Assembly (NCBI GenBank): GCA_009602725.1
Contig: WELB01000023.1
Span: forward strand, 202,360 to 266,359
Source of the DNA: Spirogloea muscicola
Lineage: Eukaryota; Streptophyta; Zygnematophyceae; Spirogloeales; Spirogloeaceae
Reading direction: 5' to 3'
Length of the DNA: 64,000 nt
Positions within the stretch are counted from its first letter, which is position 1. Each line of letters opens with the position of its first letter. This document shows positions 11,370 through 21,641 of the stretch, one piece after another. A program made the position numbers and the translations under genes. The notes under the pieces were generated by a model. That model searched no databases. It was given only the letters and a program-made list of their open reading frames with translations, and had not been told where the DNA came from.

Positions 11370-12329
11370 TTTTCAAGGTGCTCGCAATCAGCTGATTTCT
11401 GTTTGTTCACATCGTGGAGCACCATGAAAGTGCTTCTACTTTCTTGCACACTGCGGGTGACGCCCCAACTGATACCTTTTTAATCTCAGAGTCTGCAAGG
11501 CTCCCTGCTTGTACTCAATAGAGCTCTGATCAACACAGCTGTCTGATAGCTGCTCTGCACCAGAGCCAGAGTCATATTGTTTGCCCCTGAGTCAGCATAA
11601 GCTTGACAGCGACAGGAATGGATCCAGGGCAGCCGTGACTGTTGCTCACAGGGGGCACATAATTGAATCTATTGACGAGGTGTTGCGGACGCAATGCTTC
11701 CAAAATTTTCCCTTCAGCTAGTGCATGGAAGTTTTAAGAGGATGACCTTGGGGCTTCTCCCTTTTTCAGACCTTGTCCATTCTCAGCACCACCCTTTGTG
11801 GAGAAGCACCTTCTCGACAGAGACAGCCCTGGTTGTCCATTCTTTTTGGGCTGTTCACAGCCACAGCCTCCTGTTTGTTTGGAGGACTTCTCAAAAATGG
11901 TCTGTGTCGTGACCCACCACATTCAATCGGCAAGGTGGTGCCTTCAGGCGAGCAGGAAGTGGCTGCAATTATTCATATAAGTGGTGGCGGACAAGTGGCT
12001 GCGTGTTATATGAAACGCAGCCAAGCGCATACCCAGGGACTCTTACATAGCCTGGGCATGCTGGGCAGTTGAGAGCCCCAGTACCCCAGTGTCACTCGTT
12101 GGAAACAGATGCGCTGATTGAAGTAAGAGGTACACCGCTGCCAGAGGTTGCTGCAAGGGCTAGGAAAAACTAGAAGAAGAAGGATGCGGCTGCTGATACT
12201 GAAAGAGCGGCTGTGAAAGCCAGCCAGGTTTATACTGAGGGTTATCATGACAATATTAGCGGAGCCACAGGCTAGGCAGACAAGGCCCTCTTTTAAGAAT
12301 TGTAAATCAAGGAGGGTGAGGAACAAAAG
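11370..12329. other. Intergenic after MTHFR, with a hairpin-type repeat
   Basis: Begins with the MTHFR 3' region. Around 11770-11880 is a degraded copy of the dispersed tail motif (TTGTCCATTC, CATTCTTTTTGGGCTG). No coding region could be supported. Confidence 0.5.
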
Positions 12330-12705
12330 AAGAGAGATGGTGCACGGTGCGCATGTAATGAAAGGGTGGCCAATGCAAGCAACATTGTTCAGGCAAAAGC
12401 TAGTGCAAGAAGTGGGGCTACGATAAACGAAGACCTAGAACAAGGTGGTTAAGGTGCCAGTGTGACGTTAGTACCCAGGGGTGAGCACATACAAGAGAAG
12501 AAACAACACAAACCCAACAGGCGAGATTGGGGAGCCGGAGCGCCGCCACGAAGCGGGTGGTAAAGAGAGAGAAGGCGCGCGGTGCGCATGAAATTGAAAG
12601 GGAGGCCAATTCTAGCCTTACAAATGTCATTTTAACTGGGTAATGAGCTGGCTAAGGGGGACACTAATATCCCCGAGTAAGCACATGCATATCTGACAAG
12701 CTACA
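12330..12705 (-). mobile_element. Two LINE 3' ends with the structured tail element (copies 2 and 3)
   Basis: Read on the minus strand, the frame near 12665-12700 ends SDMHVLTRGY then stop, and a second near 12470-12500 ends YVLTPGY then stop. About 60 to 80 bases downstream of each stop lies a copy of the 105-bp element, at roughly 12565-12630 and 12330-12420; the latter is the more diverged. This arrangement suggests the element is part of the LINE 3' untranslated tail. Confidence 0.65.
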
Positions 12706-12981
12706 TTGAGGAGCCAAACCACCACCACGGAAGCCATTAGCCTGAGCTAATGCACGACCAGCACGCTGGTGAATCGCGAGTGCTTGGGAGCGCAAAACAG
12801 AGGAGAATGCGGCACAGGGGGAGGTGGCCACGTCGTTTGGGTGGGCACCGTTCAGCGGTGTTCGCTATTGAGCTCCTTTCCCATCAAAGAGACGAGCCGA
12901 GCAAACACGGCGGACGGCAGCAAGCAGAACGGCGCAGAAAGGGAGCCGACGGTGATAGTGGCGACCACGCCACGTCTGGCC

Positions 12982-14573
12982 ATGCTGCGGGCCGCCCGGC
13001 TGCTGCGGCGCGCCGCCCCGCCGCCGCCGCGNAGGTGCCGCCGGCGGGCCTGGGCGGCGCCGTCCTGCGCGCGCTCGGGTACTACAGCGACGAGAGCCGG
13101 CTCATCCGCGGCGCCCGCGCGCTGCACCGCCGCATGACGGCCCTCGCCGAGTGCGACGAGCTCTACCAAGGCGAGCGCCGCCTTGCCCGCCACGGCTCTA
13201 GAGGCGAGCTCGGCAGGCCTCGGCGCCCGCCAGCGCCGCCGCTTTCAGCTCGATAACGTCGACGGCGCGCGGCTCTGAGCTGACCGATAGCTCGTTATTT
13301 ATTGCGCGATCTGCAGCGCTCGGGCTGCCCAAGAACTTCCGCACCGTGCACGCCGTCCTCGTGCTCCACATCTGGCTCTGCCTCGTGCGCCTGCGCGCCG
13401 AGGGCCCGCGCGGCGCCGAGGTCGGGCAGACCCTCTACGACCTCTTCAACCACGACTGCGAGAAGCGCATCCACGCCGCCGGGGTGAGCGCGCGCGGCAC
13501 TTGTCACAGCTCCAACAGCTTGGGCAGTGAGCCGCGGCTAACAAGGACTGCACTACACACTCGAAATACGTGGAGCTTGGCCCACGACAATTGGTGGTGA
13601 TGACCACAGAGGTTGCTCCTGTCTTCACAAGCGTAGCACAATCCAGCTCCAGACGCTCTCTCAGCACGGAAGGTCGTTGTGCCACAGGTCAAGGTCCTGA
13701 TTAGTAAGTGGATGAAGGAGCTCGAGAAGAACTTTTACGGGGCCTGCAGCGCCTACGACGATGCCGTCCTGCCCACGGCTTCCAGCGACGCCCTGCCTCG
13801 CGCCCTGTGGCGGTAGAACTCAGCTGCTGTCTGCTGGCTTCTGGCAAATTGTGTCTCTTAGTGGTAGGCAAGGTGGTGTAGAGTGTCATTTGCAAGTGAT
13901 CTCACACAGTTTCTGAGGGCCCGCAGGAGTGCAGCTCATGGTTTGCCTGCTGCCATATGCTGCCGCGCATTGGCAGGAACATCTTTGCGGAGGACGACTC
14001 AGAGATGCCGCAGGGGCCGAGCGTGGCTCCTGTGCAGGTGGGCATTCGTTGAGGAAAAACCGCAGCTGAGGTCTTGCTCACAATTGAGAAGCTGCTCAGC
14101 CAGGCCTCCAGAGACCTCAGCATGTGAAGAGTGAAAAAGGTGTTCTCAAAGTGACGTAGTGCTTAGCCTGTTTTCTCTTATCCTCCCTATACGCTTACTG
14201 AATATGAAGTGTCGCCGCTGTGCTGCTGCAGGAGCTTGCCAAGGTTGTTCGGACAGAGCTGGCCTCCCTAGCCATGACAGGTCAATTGTGCTCCTCCATG
14301 GCCAACGCCCCAGCTCCATACAAGCAGAACTATGCTCACCCTTGACTAATCCAGCTCTATGAAGTGGCTTGGATGCATTAGCTGCGTACAATGTCGGCGT
14401 GAGCCTAGAAAGTGCATGCACAGATCGAGGAACTCTATTTTCTGCTTCAGCTGTCTCCTTTGTTTCCGCTTGCAGATTCAGCCTCTATGTTGAGCGGAAA
14501 CATTGACTTCTCCTTGGGATCTGTCGCACCCATCCTGGAGCCCTCTGGACAGCCCGTGGTTGCAGCCTCGTAG
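12982..14573 (+). CDS. CBP3: CBP3/UQCC1-type ubiquinol-cytochrome c reductase chaperone (6 exons)
   Basis: Mitochondrial assembly factor that binds newly made cytochrome b for complex III. Exons 12982-13170, 13317-13483, 13688-13812, 13977-14037, 14232-14280 and 14476-14573 join in phase. Family blocks are LPKNFRTVHAVLVLHIWLCL, RLRAEGPRGAEVGQTLYDLF, ISKWMKELEKNFYGACSAYD and RNIFAEDD; the domain was recognised by similarity to plant and human members. The N-terminus (MLRAARLLRRAAPPPP) is Arg/Ala-rich, like a mitochondrial presequence. Two oddities exist. A single N at 13032 sits in a GCC tract, and the conserved frame after it differs from the ATG frame, so the N probably stands for a wrong number of bases. 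Intron 1 (13171-13316) has no in-phase GT donor, and AAG|GC to CAG fits as a GC-AG intron. Confidence 0.88.
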
Positions 14574-15089
14574 TTGCTCACATGTAGCTAGCTTTTAGTT
14601 GCTCTCATGTAGCTATTCTTTATTATCGCCGCTGCAAGTCCAGGAGCTTCGTCCTATGAGGTGGCTTCTCTGACTGACCGAAATAAGGCATGTGCGACTG
14701 CCATTGGCTTGCTTGCACATTGCAAGCAGACTGTCTCGTACCGCTGATGTCCTGCTGCGTGCCCTCCTTGAAGGGCATGTAATTGCCACATCAGGAGGTG
14801 TGGAGCCTTGCAGAGGATATGCACCCATTGTACTTGCCGCGCCTCTTTCATGTGCTCTGCTGTCGAATCTTCAGTTTGGCAGGCAGGCAGCACGCTTCTG
14901 GAAATTGCCGGAGAATGTGGCCTTGCCAGCGCTGCAGTGGACTGTAGGCTGCAGAATCAAGGAAGGTCGGGTGGGTTGCTGCTCATCAATTGAGCTCTGC
15001 CAACGCACTTCAGAGTTCTCACGCCAGAGCCATATGAGAAGCTGACGCAAGACTATGCCCGACAGCCGTACCTGTGGACCTTCTCCTTG
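14574..15089. other. Intergenic, no supported gene
   Basis: Downstream of CBP3 a TGTAGCTA-containing segment is repeated at 14580-14615. The open frames here show no family features. The right part may be a degraded upstream portion of the LINE remnant that follows. Confidence 0.35.
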
Positions 15090-15830
15090 ACAGCCGCTCT
15101 TCTCTTTCTCGGTGACTCTCAAAGCATGCCAACAGGACCTCTTTGCCGCATACCCGCCTCTGGTGTGCCAAAGGCAGTGAGCGCACGGGCTCCCACAACC
15201 TCCTACGTGACGCCATGTATGGCATCGTCAAGGAGGCGGGATATCAAGTGGCGTTGGAGAGCACCGGGGTGATGCCCGTCCAACTCCGCAATGGGGTGCC
15301 TCGGACGAGGCGTGTCGATCTGGTTGGCGTCCCCCTGGGAGGTGGCATGCTCCTCATGGACGTCATCCTAACCGACAGCTTCCGAACAAAGGGCCCCGTA
15401 ACTTCTGAGACCGGCTATGCTGTCAAGCTGGCCGAACAGAAGAAGTTGCACAAGTACAAGGACCACCCGGCGGGTGATACCTTTTACCCCCTGGCCATGG
15501 GACATCCATGGGTGTTACGGGGGTCGGTGGTCCTCGTTGCTTACGCTGCTGGCTTCTCAAGCTGACCAGCGGCGCTGGGAACAGGGTGCAGCCCTTCCCG
15601 GTGGCTCAGTGCCTTTGGGTCTGGTGTCCTGCTACCGTATGCGATTGTCTATGTCCCTGCAGCGCTCCCAAGCGCTTGCTTTGCACCGCCGCGCTGGTCG
15701 CGCCCTTGCAGCAGCCTCTGGCTTGCGCAGCGGGGTTGCTCTTCCTCCCCTCAGCTCATCTGACTTCCTACTGCTGACACGGGGGTATTGAGGGCGCCCT
15801 GTCTGCCTAGCCTTTGGCTCCGTCATGAAC
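15090..15830 (+). mobile_element. LINE 3' part with endonuclease-like C-terminal domain
   Basis: The frame starts near a Cys motif (CAKGSERTGSHNLLRDAMYG), comparable to CPTGPEVVGNHNLLRAAL of the long copy at 30860-33960. It continues TRRVDLVGV, LLMDVILTD, a KKLHKYKDHPAGD block, and ends RRAGRALAAAS then SSDFLLLTRGY and stop at about 15788. The frame changes once before the end. Reverse transcriptase is missing, so this is a 5'-truncated or eroded copy. Confidence 0.75.
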
Positions 15831-16493
15831 ACCTGTATGCATCTGGCTGGCTTTTCACAGCCGATTCTTTGATATCAGCAGCCGAACTTCTTTCACAGCC
15901 GCTCTTGAATATCACCAGCCGCTTTCTTCTTCACAGAGCCACTTGGGTCAAGATTGTAGCTGCCAGAGAGTCAGAAAGTCCGAGGCTCAGCCCGCTCTGA
16001 ACCATGGCTGCGCCGCCCGCGGGAAGCGGCGGAGGCGGCGGCGACGGCAAGGAGGCCGCGGCTCGAGCGCCGCGCAGGACGGCGGCGNTGCCGCCGCCGC
16101 CGCCGCCGCCGCGGAGCCCGGTCTTGGCTCGGAGAAATGCTCGCCGCTGGAAGGCTAGAGCCAGGGGCCGCGCCGTCGAGCTGACGGCGGCGGCGGCAAC
16201 GGCGGCGACGGCGGCGCAGGTTCGCGACCTCCGGCGTGGCCTTCCTTCTCCTCCGCGCCTGGGCGGCCGCCACCGGTCAGTCGATCGCCGGGACGGCCGC
16301 TAGAGCCAGGGCCCCTGGTCATCGCCGTTGTCTGGTCATCGAAGCTCCTTGCCGCACAAGCGGGGGTCGCTTCGGCAGCAGCTGTGGCAACGGCAGTCGT
16401 TGCGCATTGCACCTGAGCTGTGGACTCGCTGTCCTTCAACAGCTTGGTGCTGCTTAAGCCAGGCGCTGAGAGGCCTTGCCGCCGTCGCCGCAG
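15831..16493. other. GC-rich region before SMP3, missing N-terminal exons expected here
   Basis: An ATG at 16004 opens a Gly/Ala/Pro-rich frame that crosses CCG tracts and an N at 16088. SMP3/PIG-Z proteins normally begin with a helix and an HPDEFFQ-type motif, and I find no such codons here. Either the start exon is hidden at the N, is missing, or has diverged. Confidence 0.35.
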
Positions 16494-19400
16494 GGACGGA
16501 GGTCGGCTTCTGGCAGCTGCTCTGGGCCCCGCGGCTGGCCATGGCGCTGCTGTCCTTCCTTCTAGGTGCGCCCTCAGTTTCCTCATGCATCAGGCAGTCT
16601 GCTCCATCATGCAGGCCAACTACTAGCTAGGCACATTGCTTGTCATTCTCTCATTGTACTTAACAATAAGATGTCTTGCTGAGCTTGCAGCCCCTTTACC
16701 AACCCCATTGATACCTATGACGATGTTCAGTGTAGCAAATTACGACCTTAGTCCCAGGTCCTTCATGCGCTTGGGCAACCCAAACCCACAAAGCAGCTCC
16801 TTTCATAGTAAGTCATTAGCGTTTGGGGCTTCTGCTAGCCCTGTCGCTTCTGCTAGCCCTGTCGCATGGTCTGACTCTGCGCCGGCGCGCATGACAGATG
16901 CTGCAACCTTCCGCCTCTGCTCAAGGCTAGGCGTGCCCCCGATGGGCCGCGCCCTCACGCTCGCGTCGGCCTGGCCGCTTCTCGTGCTCCAAGTCCGCCC
17001 CTTCTCCAACTCCCTGGAGGCTGTCCTCCTGGCCCTCACGCTCATTGTGGCAGTCGACGCGGACGGTGTCGTGCACGCTCAGTCAGCCGAGGAGCCTCTG
17101 CATGCCGAGGACTCGCAAGCGCGGAAAGAGGAAAGAGGACAGGTGACCCCATTGGCGGCAGCGCCAGAAGTAGCAGGAGATAGAAGACGCTGGGTCTCAC
17201 GGCGAAAGCTCTTGGCTTGCTGCCTGGTCGGCGCTGTGACGGCAGTCGGCTTCTTCATCCGCTTCACTTTCGTGCTGTTTGCCCTCCCGGTGGGGCTTTA
17301 TATCGTCCTCGACAAACCCTTGGCAGACTGTGGCTCTGCCCGTGCCCGGGGCATGGTTGCAAGGGCCCTCGCGGGAGCTGGGGGGTTTCTCCTCTCCTCC
17401 AGCATGCTCGTGCTTTGCGATTCCATATATTTCTGCTCGCCGGCGTTCACTTGGGACAAGCTTGACTTCCACCTGCTCAAGAACTCGGCTAAACTGGTAT
17501 GTTCTCAACCATACCCATGTATTGTCTGTATAGTCCATGCTCTCAAAAGGTTGCTAATAGTGGGGACTATCATTCAGATCAGTGGGTCAAGATCGGGGTT
17601 AGTGTGAAGCAAGGAGCAAGGGTGTACAATTTAGACTGCCAGAGGTCTAAGTCTCTGAGGCTAGTCCTGGTCACCTACAGTCAGTGGTATGCGACGCAAT
17701 ACACGTTGACTTCCATGCCCCATCATTGGCAGAAAGTGGTCATCACCCCATTAAATGGCATGATGTACAACGCCAAATTATCCAATCTGGCTATTCATGG
17801 TATCTTTGCTGCAAAGTATTTGCATCTGCATTGTATCTGTATTGGGATCTTGAGTCCTAGTAAGGTTGACTATTGACTAGTTGCTGCCTGCTCCTGTAAG
17901 GATTATTGCAAAGGAAGCTCGAGCATCTTGCATTGTATTTTGCTAGTAGTCCAGACTTTTCAGTTGTGATTACAAATCTCCTTCTGCACGCCATCACTGC
18001 ATTTGTTGTGCTAGGTCTGCATCCGCACTATTTACATGCTCTTGTCAACCTGCCGCTGCTATTCGGACCACTTGCAATAGCTGCGCTTCAGGGAGCTGGG
18101 GCTCATCTGAAGATGCTCTCCACCACTACAGGTAAGCACTTCCACGCAGTCCTTTGGTAATGAAGTCTCCAGGCACCCTTCTCCCCTCAGTTGACATAAC
18201 AAGGAATCAATAGCATTAGTACTCCTGCTTTTGGACACATCGCAAGGAGGTCATTGCTCATGCTTGAGCGTCCATGTTTCCATGAATACCTCTAAACAAG
18301 AAGCCTCTGCAGACTTCAGGCAGGCTAGCACGTCTGCCATCACTGGAAGGCGTCTGCGAGTAACTCTTGGTGCCTGCATCATCCTGCCACTCTTCGCTCT
18401 TTCCTTGGCCCCACATCAGGCAACCTCCAGCTCAGTACAAACTTAAGGGTCCACCTCTGGTCAAGCTAGTGGGCCACGATGGAGTCAATGTGTTTGGCTT
18501 CCACCCATGAGGATCTCCCAGACCATGCCGCTATGTCTATACTGGTAAAGCATCGTGCTCTGTGTAGCCGGTCCAAGAGGGTTGCCACGTCTTTGGTGAA
18601 AGGTAGAAACCTTGAGTAACATATCAATCTGGTCAGATGCTAGTTCCACGTGAAGCTGGCAAGTAACTTCATTGTTTCTAGTGCTCATAGTGGCTGAGAG
18701 TCCTGGTCCAACAAGACTCCTATCCCCGTGCCGCACTTTGACCCCGCACTTCTACCAACTGTGTAGTCCACACATCTATATCTCAGATCTTTTTCTTCAG
18801 AAGGTCTAAGTAGGACGTGAGGTGAAGGTCCACTTCATGTCGCATGTGCAATGGTGGGAAGTCTGAGTAGGAGGTGGGATGTTTGCCCAATTGGTGTTGC
18901 ATGTTGTGACACAGGAATGATCATGTTTGTGCAGGAGCCTCGCTTCCTGCTGCCAATGCTTTTACCACTTGCGGTGCTTTATGGGGATGTCCCAATGTCA
19001 AGTAAAAAGAGACTGGTAAGAGACTCTGTCTATTTCTGAGCAAGGGACTTGTGAGGTGTTTTATGGTGACTCCTGCACTAAGAGTCCACATAGTATAGTG
19101 TTGACGAATACCTCTGATGCCCTCCTGATGGGCTACCGAATGCAGTGGTTAATGATGTTATCTCTTTCGCTGAGGTCAAACTTGCCTTCTTTTTCAGACT
19201 TGCTAGCCGTGTAGTGACGTCGATCATACATTCATCGAGATTTGTGCAACCTTGCAGATTCTGTGGATCTCTTTCAATAGCCTTGGCCTTGTGTTCTTCG
19301 GATTTCTTCACCAGGTATTGAGGCTCCTCTGTCAGGCTCGTCGCTAGCCTCCAGCAAGTCACAGTTGATAGTACGCAGAGACACGGGCCATGTAGCACGT

Positions 19401-20584
19401 GGGGCAAAGCAAGCAGAGTCCAATAACAAACCGACTGAAGTTATGTAGCTCCAAAGCGTGTAACTCAAAATCTTGATGCCGTTTCAGGGGGGCCTTGTTC
19501 CTGCTCTAGCATACATCCACCGGCATCTGCACGCCCCTGAGCTCACAGCACGGTGGCTGGATCTCCAGGATGGGGAAGGTCCGCCATGCACCTCCGCTTC
19601 TCTTATGCATCACAATCAGGCCTATGAGATTGTTAGCCATTGTCATGTCTTGAAGGTCTTGAGATGCTGACAGCATTGTGGAGTTTGTGCTCAGGTACTA
19701 CAAGCTGCAGGGGTGATAGTGTACCTACTCTTGCACGTCCTGTGCATGTGGACCTTATCTTCTACAGGACCTACATGCCCCCTGGCCACCTGCTTGCCAT
19801 CCCCAGCAGTGGCATCATTGGTGAGATATGCAACAGATCCTCCATGCTCCTCTGTGCATGCGCAGTTCATTTGAGCCAGCAACCAACAAGCACACAAAGA
19901 CTTGATGACAGTCCTCATTTTCTACTGGCCAGCTTCTTGAGGGTGCCTGAGCTATGAGTCTTGGGTGCATTGATGGAATGACAACACCCTTTCAACATCT
20001 CAAATGGCTTCTGAGATTGTGGATTTGGATGAGCCTGCCTCATACTGACATTGCCGGTGAGCCCAGATGCAAAGTCCAGGCAACTGTCCGTGGAGGTTTT
20101 GGACCTGGGCGATGTTCAGTATGGGGCCTTTGAGTCTGCTGTCCTATCCAGGCGCGCCACAAGCTGCCTGGAGTCAAGACCATGCAACCCAGACACATGT
20201 GCAACCAAGGCAAACATCTGCTCAGCCGCTTACAACATCACCATTTTGATTGCTCCTGCCACAGTCTCGCTGGGGAGGATGATGGGTTTGCGAGGTTTTA
20301 CAGAGCAGCAGCCATCAACGCCAGACTCAGCGCTAGGCAAAGGCGCTGCTTGTGACTGCCCTTCTTCTTGTCAGGATGACGTGCAAACGGGTGCTGCGGG
20401 AGGCCAAGGCTGTGAACACAGTGGCTGCCTCCACCTTCTGCACAGCTTTGGCCCGCATCTCAGCACCGAAGAGCTGGATGTGTTGGTGGCGCTGGCCAAT
20501 CAAGAGGGGCTGCAAGCCATGACTTCAGCTGTGAAGCTCAATCTGTACATTGACCACTGTCACCTGCATGGGCGTTGCTGCTGA
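16494..20584 (+). CDS. GPI mannosyltransferase 4, SMP3/PIG-Z family (N-terminus not found)
   Basis: Multi-pass ER glycosyltransferase adding the fourth mannose to GPI anchors. Exons that hold phase: 16494-16565, 16898-17496, 17733-17799, 18015-18131, 18313-18419, 18935-19015, 19258-19314, 19488-19578, 19695-19820, 20067-20584. Family blocks are VPPMGRALTLASAWPLLVLQ, VRPFSNSLEAVLLAL, FFIRFTFVLFALPVGLY, a VVITPLNGMMYNAKLSNLAIHG-like stretch, APHQ/EPRFLLPMLLPLAVLYG, LGLVFFGFLHQ/GGLVPALAYI and FYRTYMPPGHLLAIP. The intron after 18419 appears to use a GC donor (CAG|GCAACC). The join at 19578/19695 is the least certain. The luminal HPDEFFQ-type motif expected at the N-terminus is not visible. GPI10/PIG-B is a related alternative, but HQEPRFL, GGLVPAL and TYMPPGHLL match PIG-Z better. 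Confidence 0.82.
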
Positions 20585-21641
20585 TCCTGGCAGAGGGAAG
20601 CACATCAAAATCCACTACCGTGTTGCATTGGTCACAACAGCAGCGTCAAGTAGTGCCGAAGCCTTGTCTCATGGGCGAATATGACAAAGACAGAGCCAAG
20701 TGATCCTGCTTGCTGCTTGTTGAAATGCTCACACAACCACTTCGTGGGCCTCCCCGTGGCACTGTTTGAAGAGCGTAGCCAATGGCACAGTGGCTTCAAT
20801 CCCCACTGAAGTGAAGGCCATGGGCCTTGAGAAGCTCAGTTGAGGACATGGTGTGCATGACAAGCAACGCTGGTAGGTAAGCAGCATCGCGTCAGGCGAG
20901 CTAGCATGTCTGTTTAGGGTTTAAGATTTAGGGTTTAGGGTTTGCACAGACATAAGCTTGTCCATGCAACTCCATGCCACACCTACAGAGACCACTGCAG
21001 CAAGATACTACAAAGAAGAAATGTACTGGGCATGATGCCCTCGCTTCGCAACCAGCTGCCACCACTGAATGAGCAGACGGTCGCTGAAGATGTCAGACAT
21101 AACCAATTGACATGTTATTACGAATGTTTCCAACTCACATTATAAAGTGACATCAACACAATCCTCTGAAAACTCGTCACAAGTCATGCTTCTATTCGGC
21201 GTAGGTATCTCACGTTTTTTGGAACGAATTTTAGGAGCAGCAAATTTAAATTGGTGTCATTGCCCTCAAACCAATCTTATGTGCCCTTTGCAGTGAACAA
21301 GCCATCCAAAGTAGAAGGTTCAAAACACTTCGGTGCCAGCAGCTGCACGCCACAACTGATGCATATGGCTTGCATTGCCAATCCCAGGACAAGCAAAAGG
21401 AATTACTGTGCATGACTGAAAGTTGCGCCTGTGATGACAGCCTAACCAAGAATACCTTGGGAGCACTGATTGAAGCGACGGGTTGGGTGGCTGCAACAGA
21501 AGCCTTGACAATGATTTAGGGGCATGAGTGATTGCAGCTGACTGTAAGTCACTGGCTCCAGATTACGGAGCACCCTTACGGACGAGGACACAGAAGTATG
21601 TGCAAAGAATATAGGCTTCTCACCTTGTCATCTAAATGCTG
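20585..21641. other. Intergenic after SMP3 and TSSC4-like (convergent 3' ends)
   Basis: No coding region is supported in this kilobase. It includes the interstitial telomere-like repeat at 20912-20943. The rest is unremarkable mixed-composition sequence. Confidence 0.5.
20912..20943 (+). repeat. Interstitial TTTAGGG (plant-type telomeric) repeats
   Basis: Four GTTTAGGG-like units, one of them degenerate (GTTTAAGA), lie in a row. TTTAGGG is the telomere unit of land plants and many green algae. Read on the minus strand this also gives AAACCCTAA telo-boxes, but no gene start lies next to it. Confidence 0.85.
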
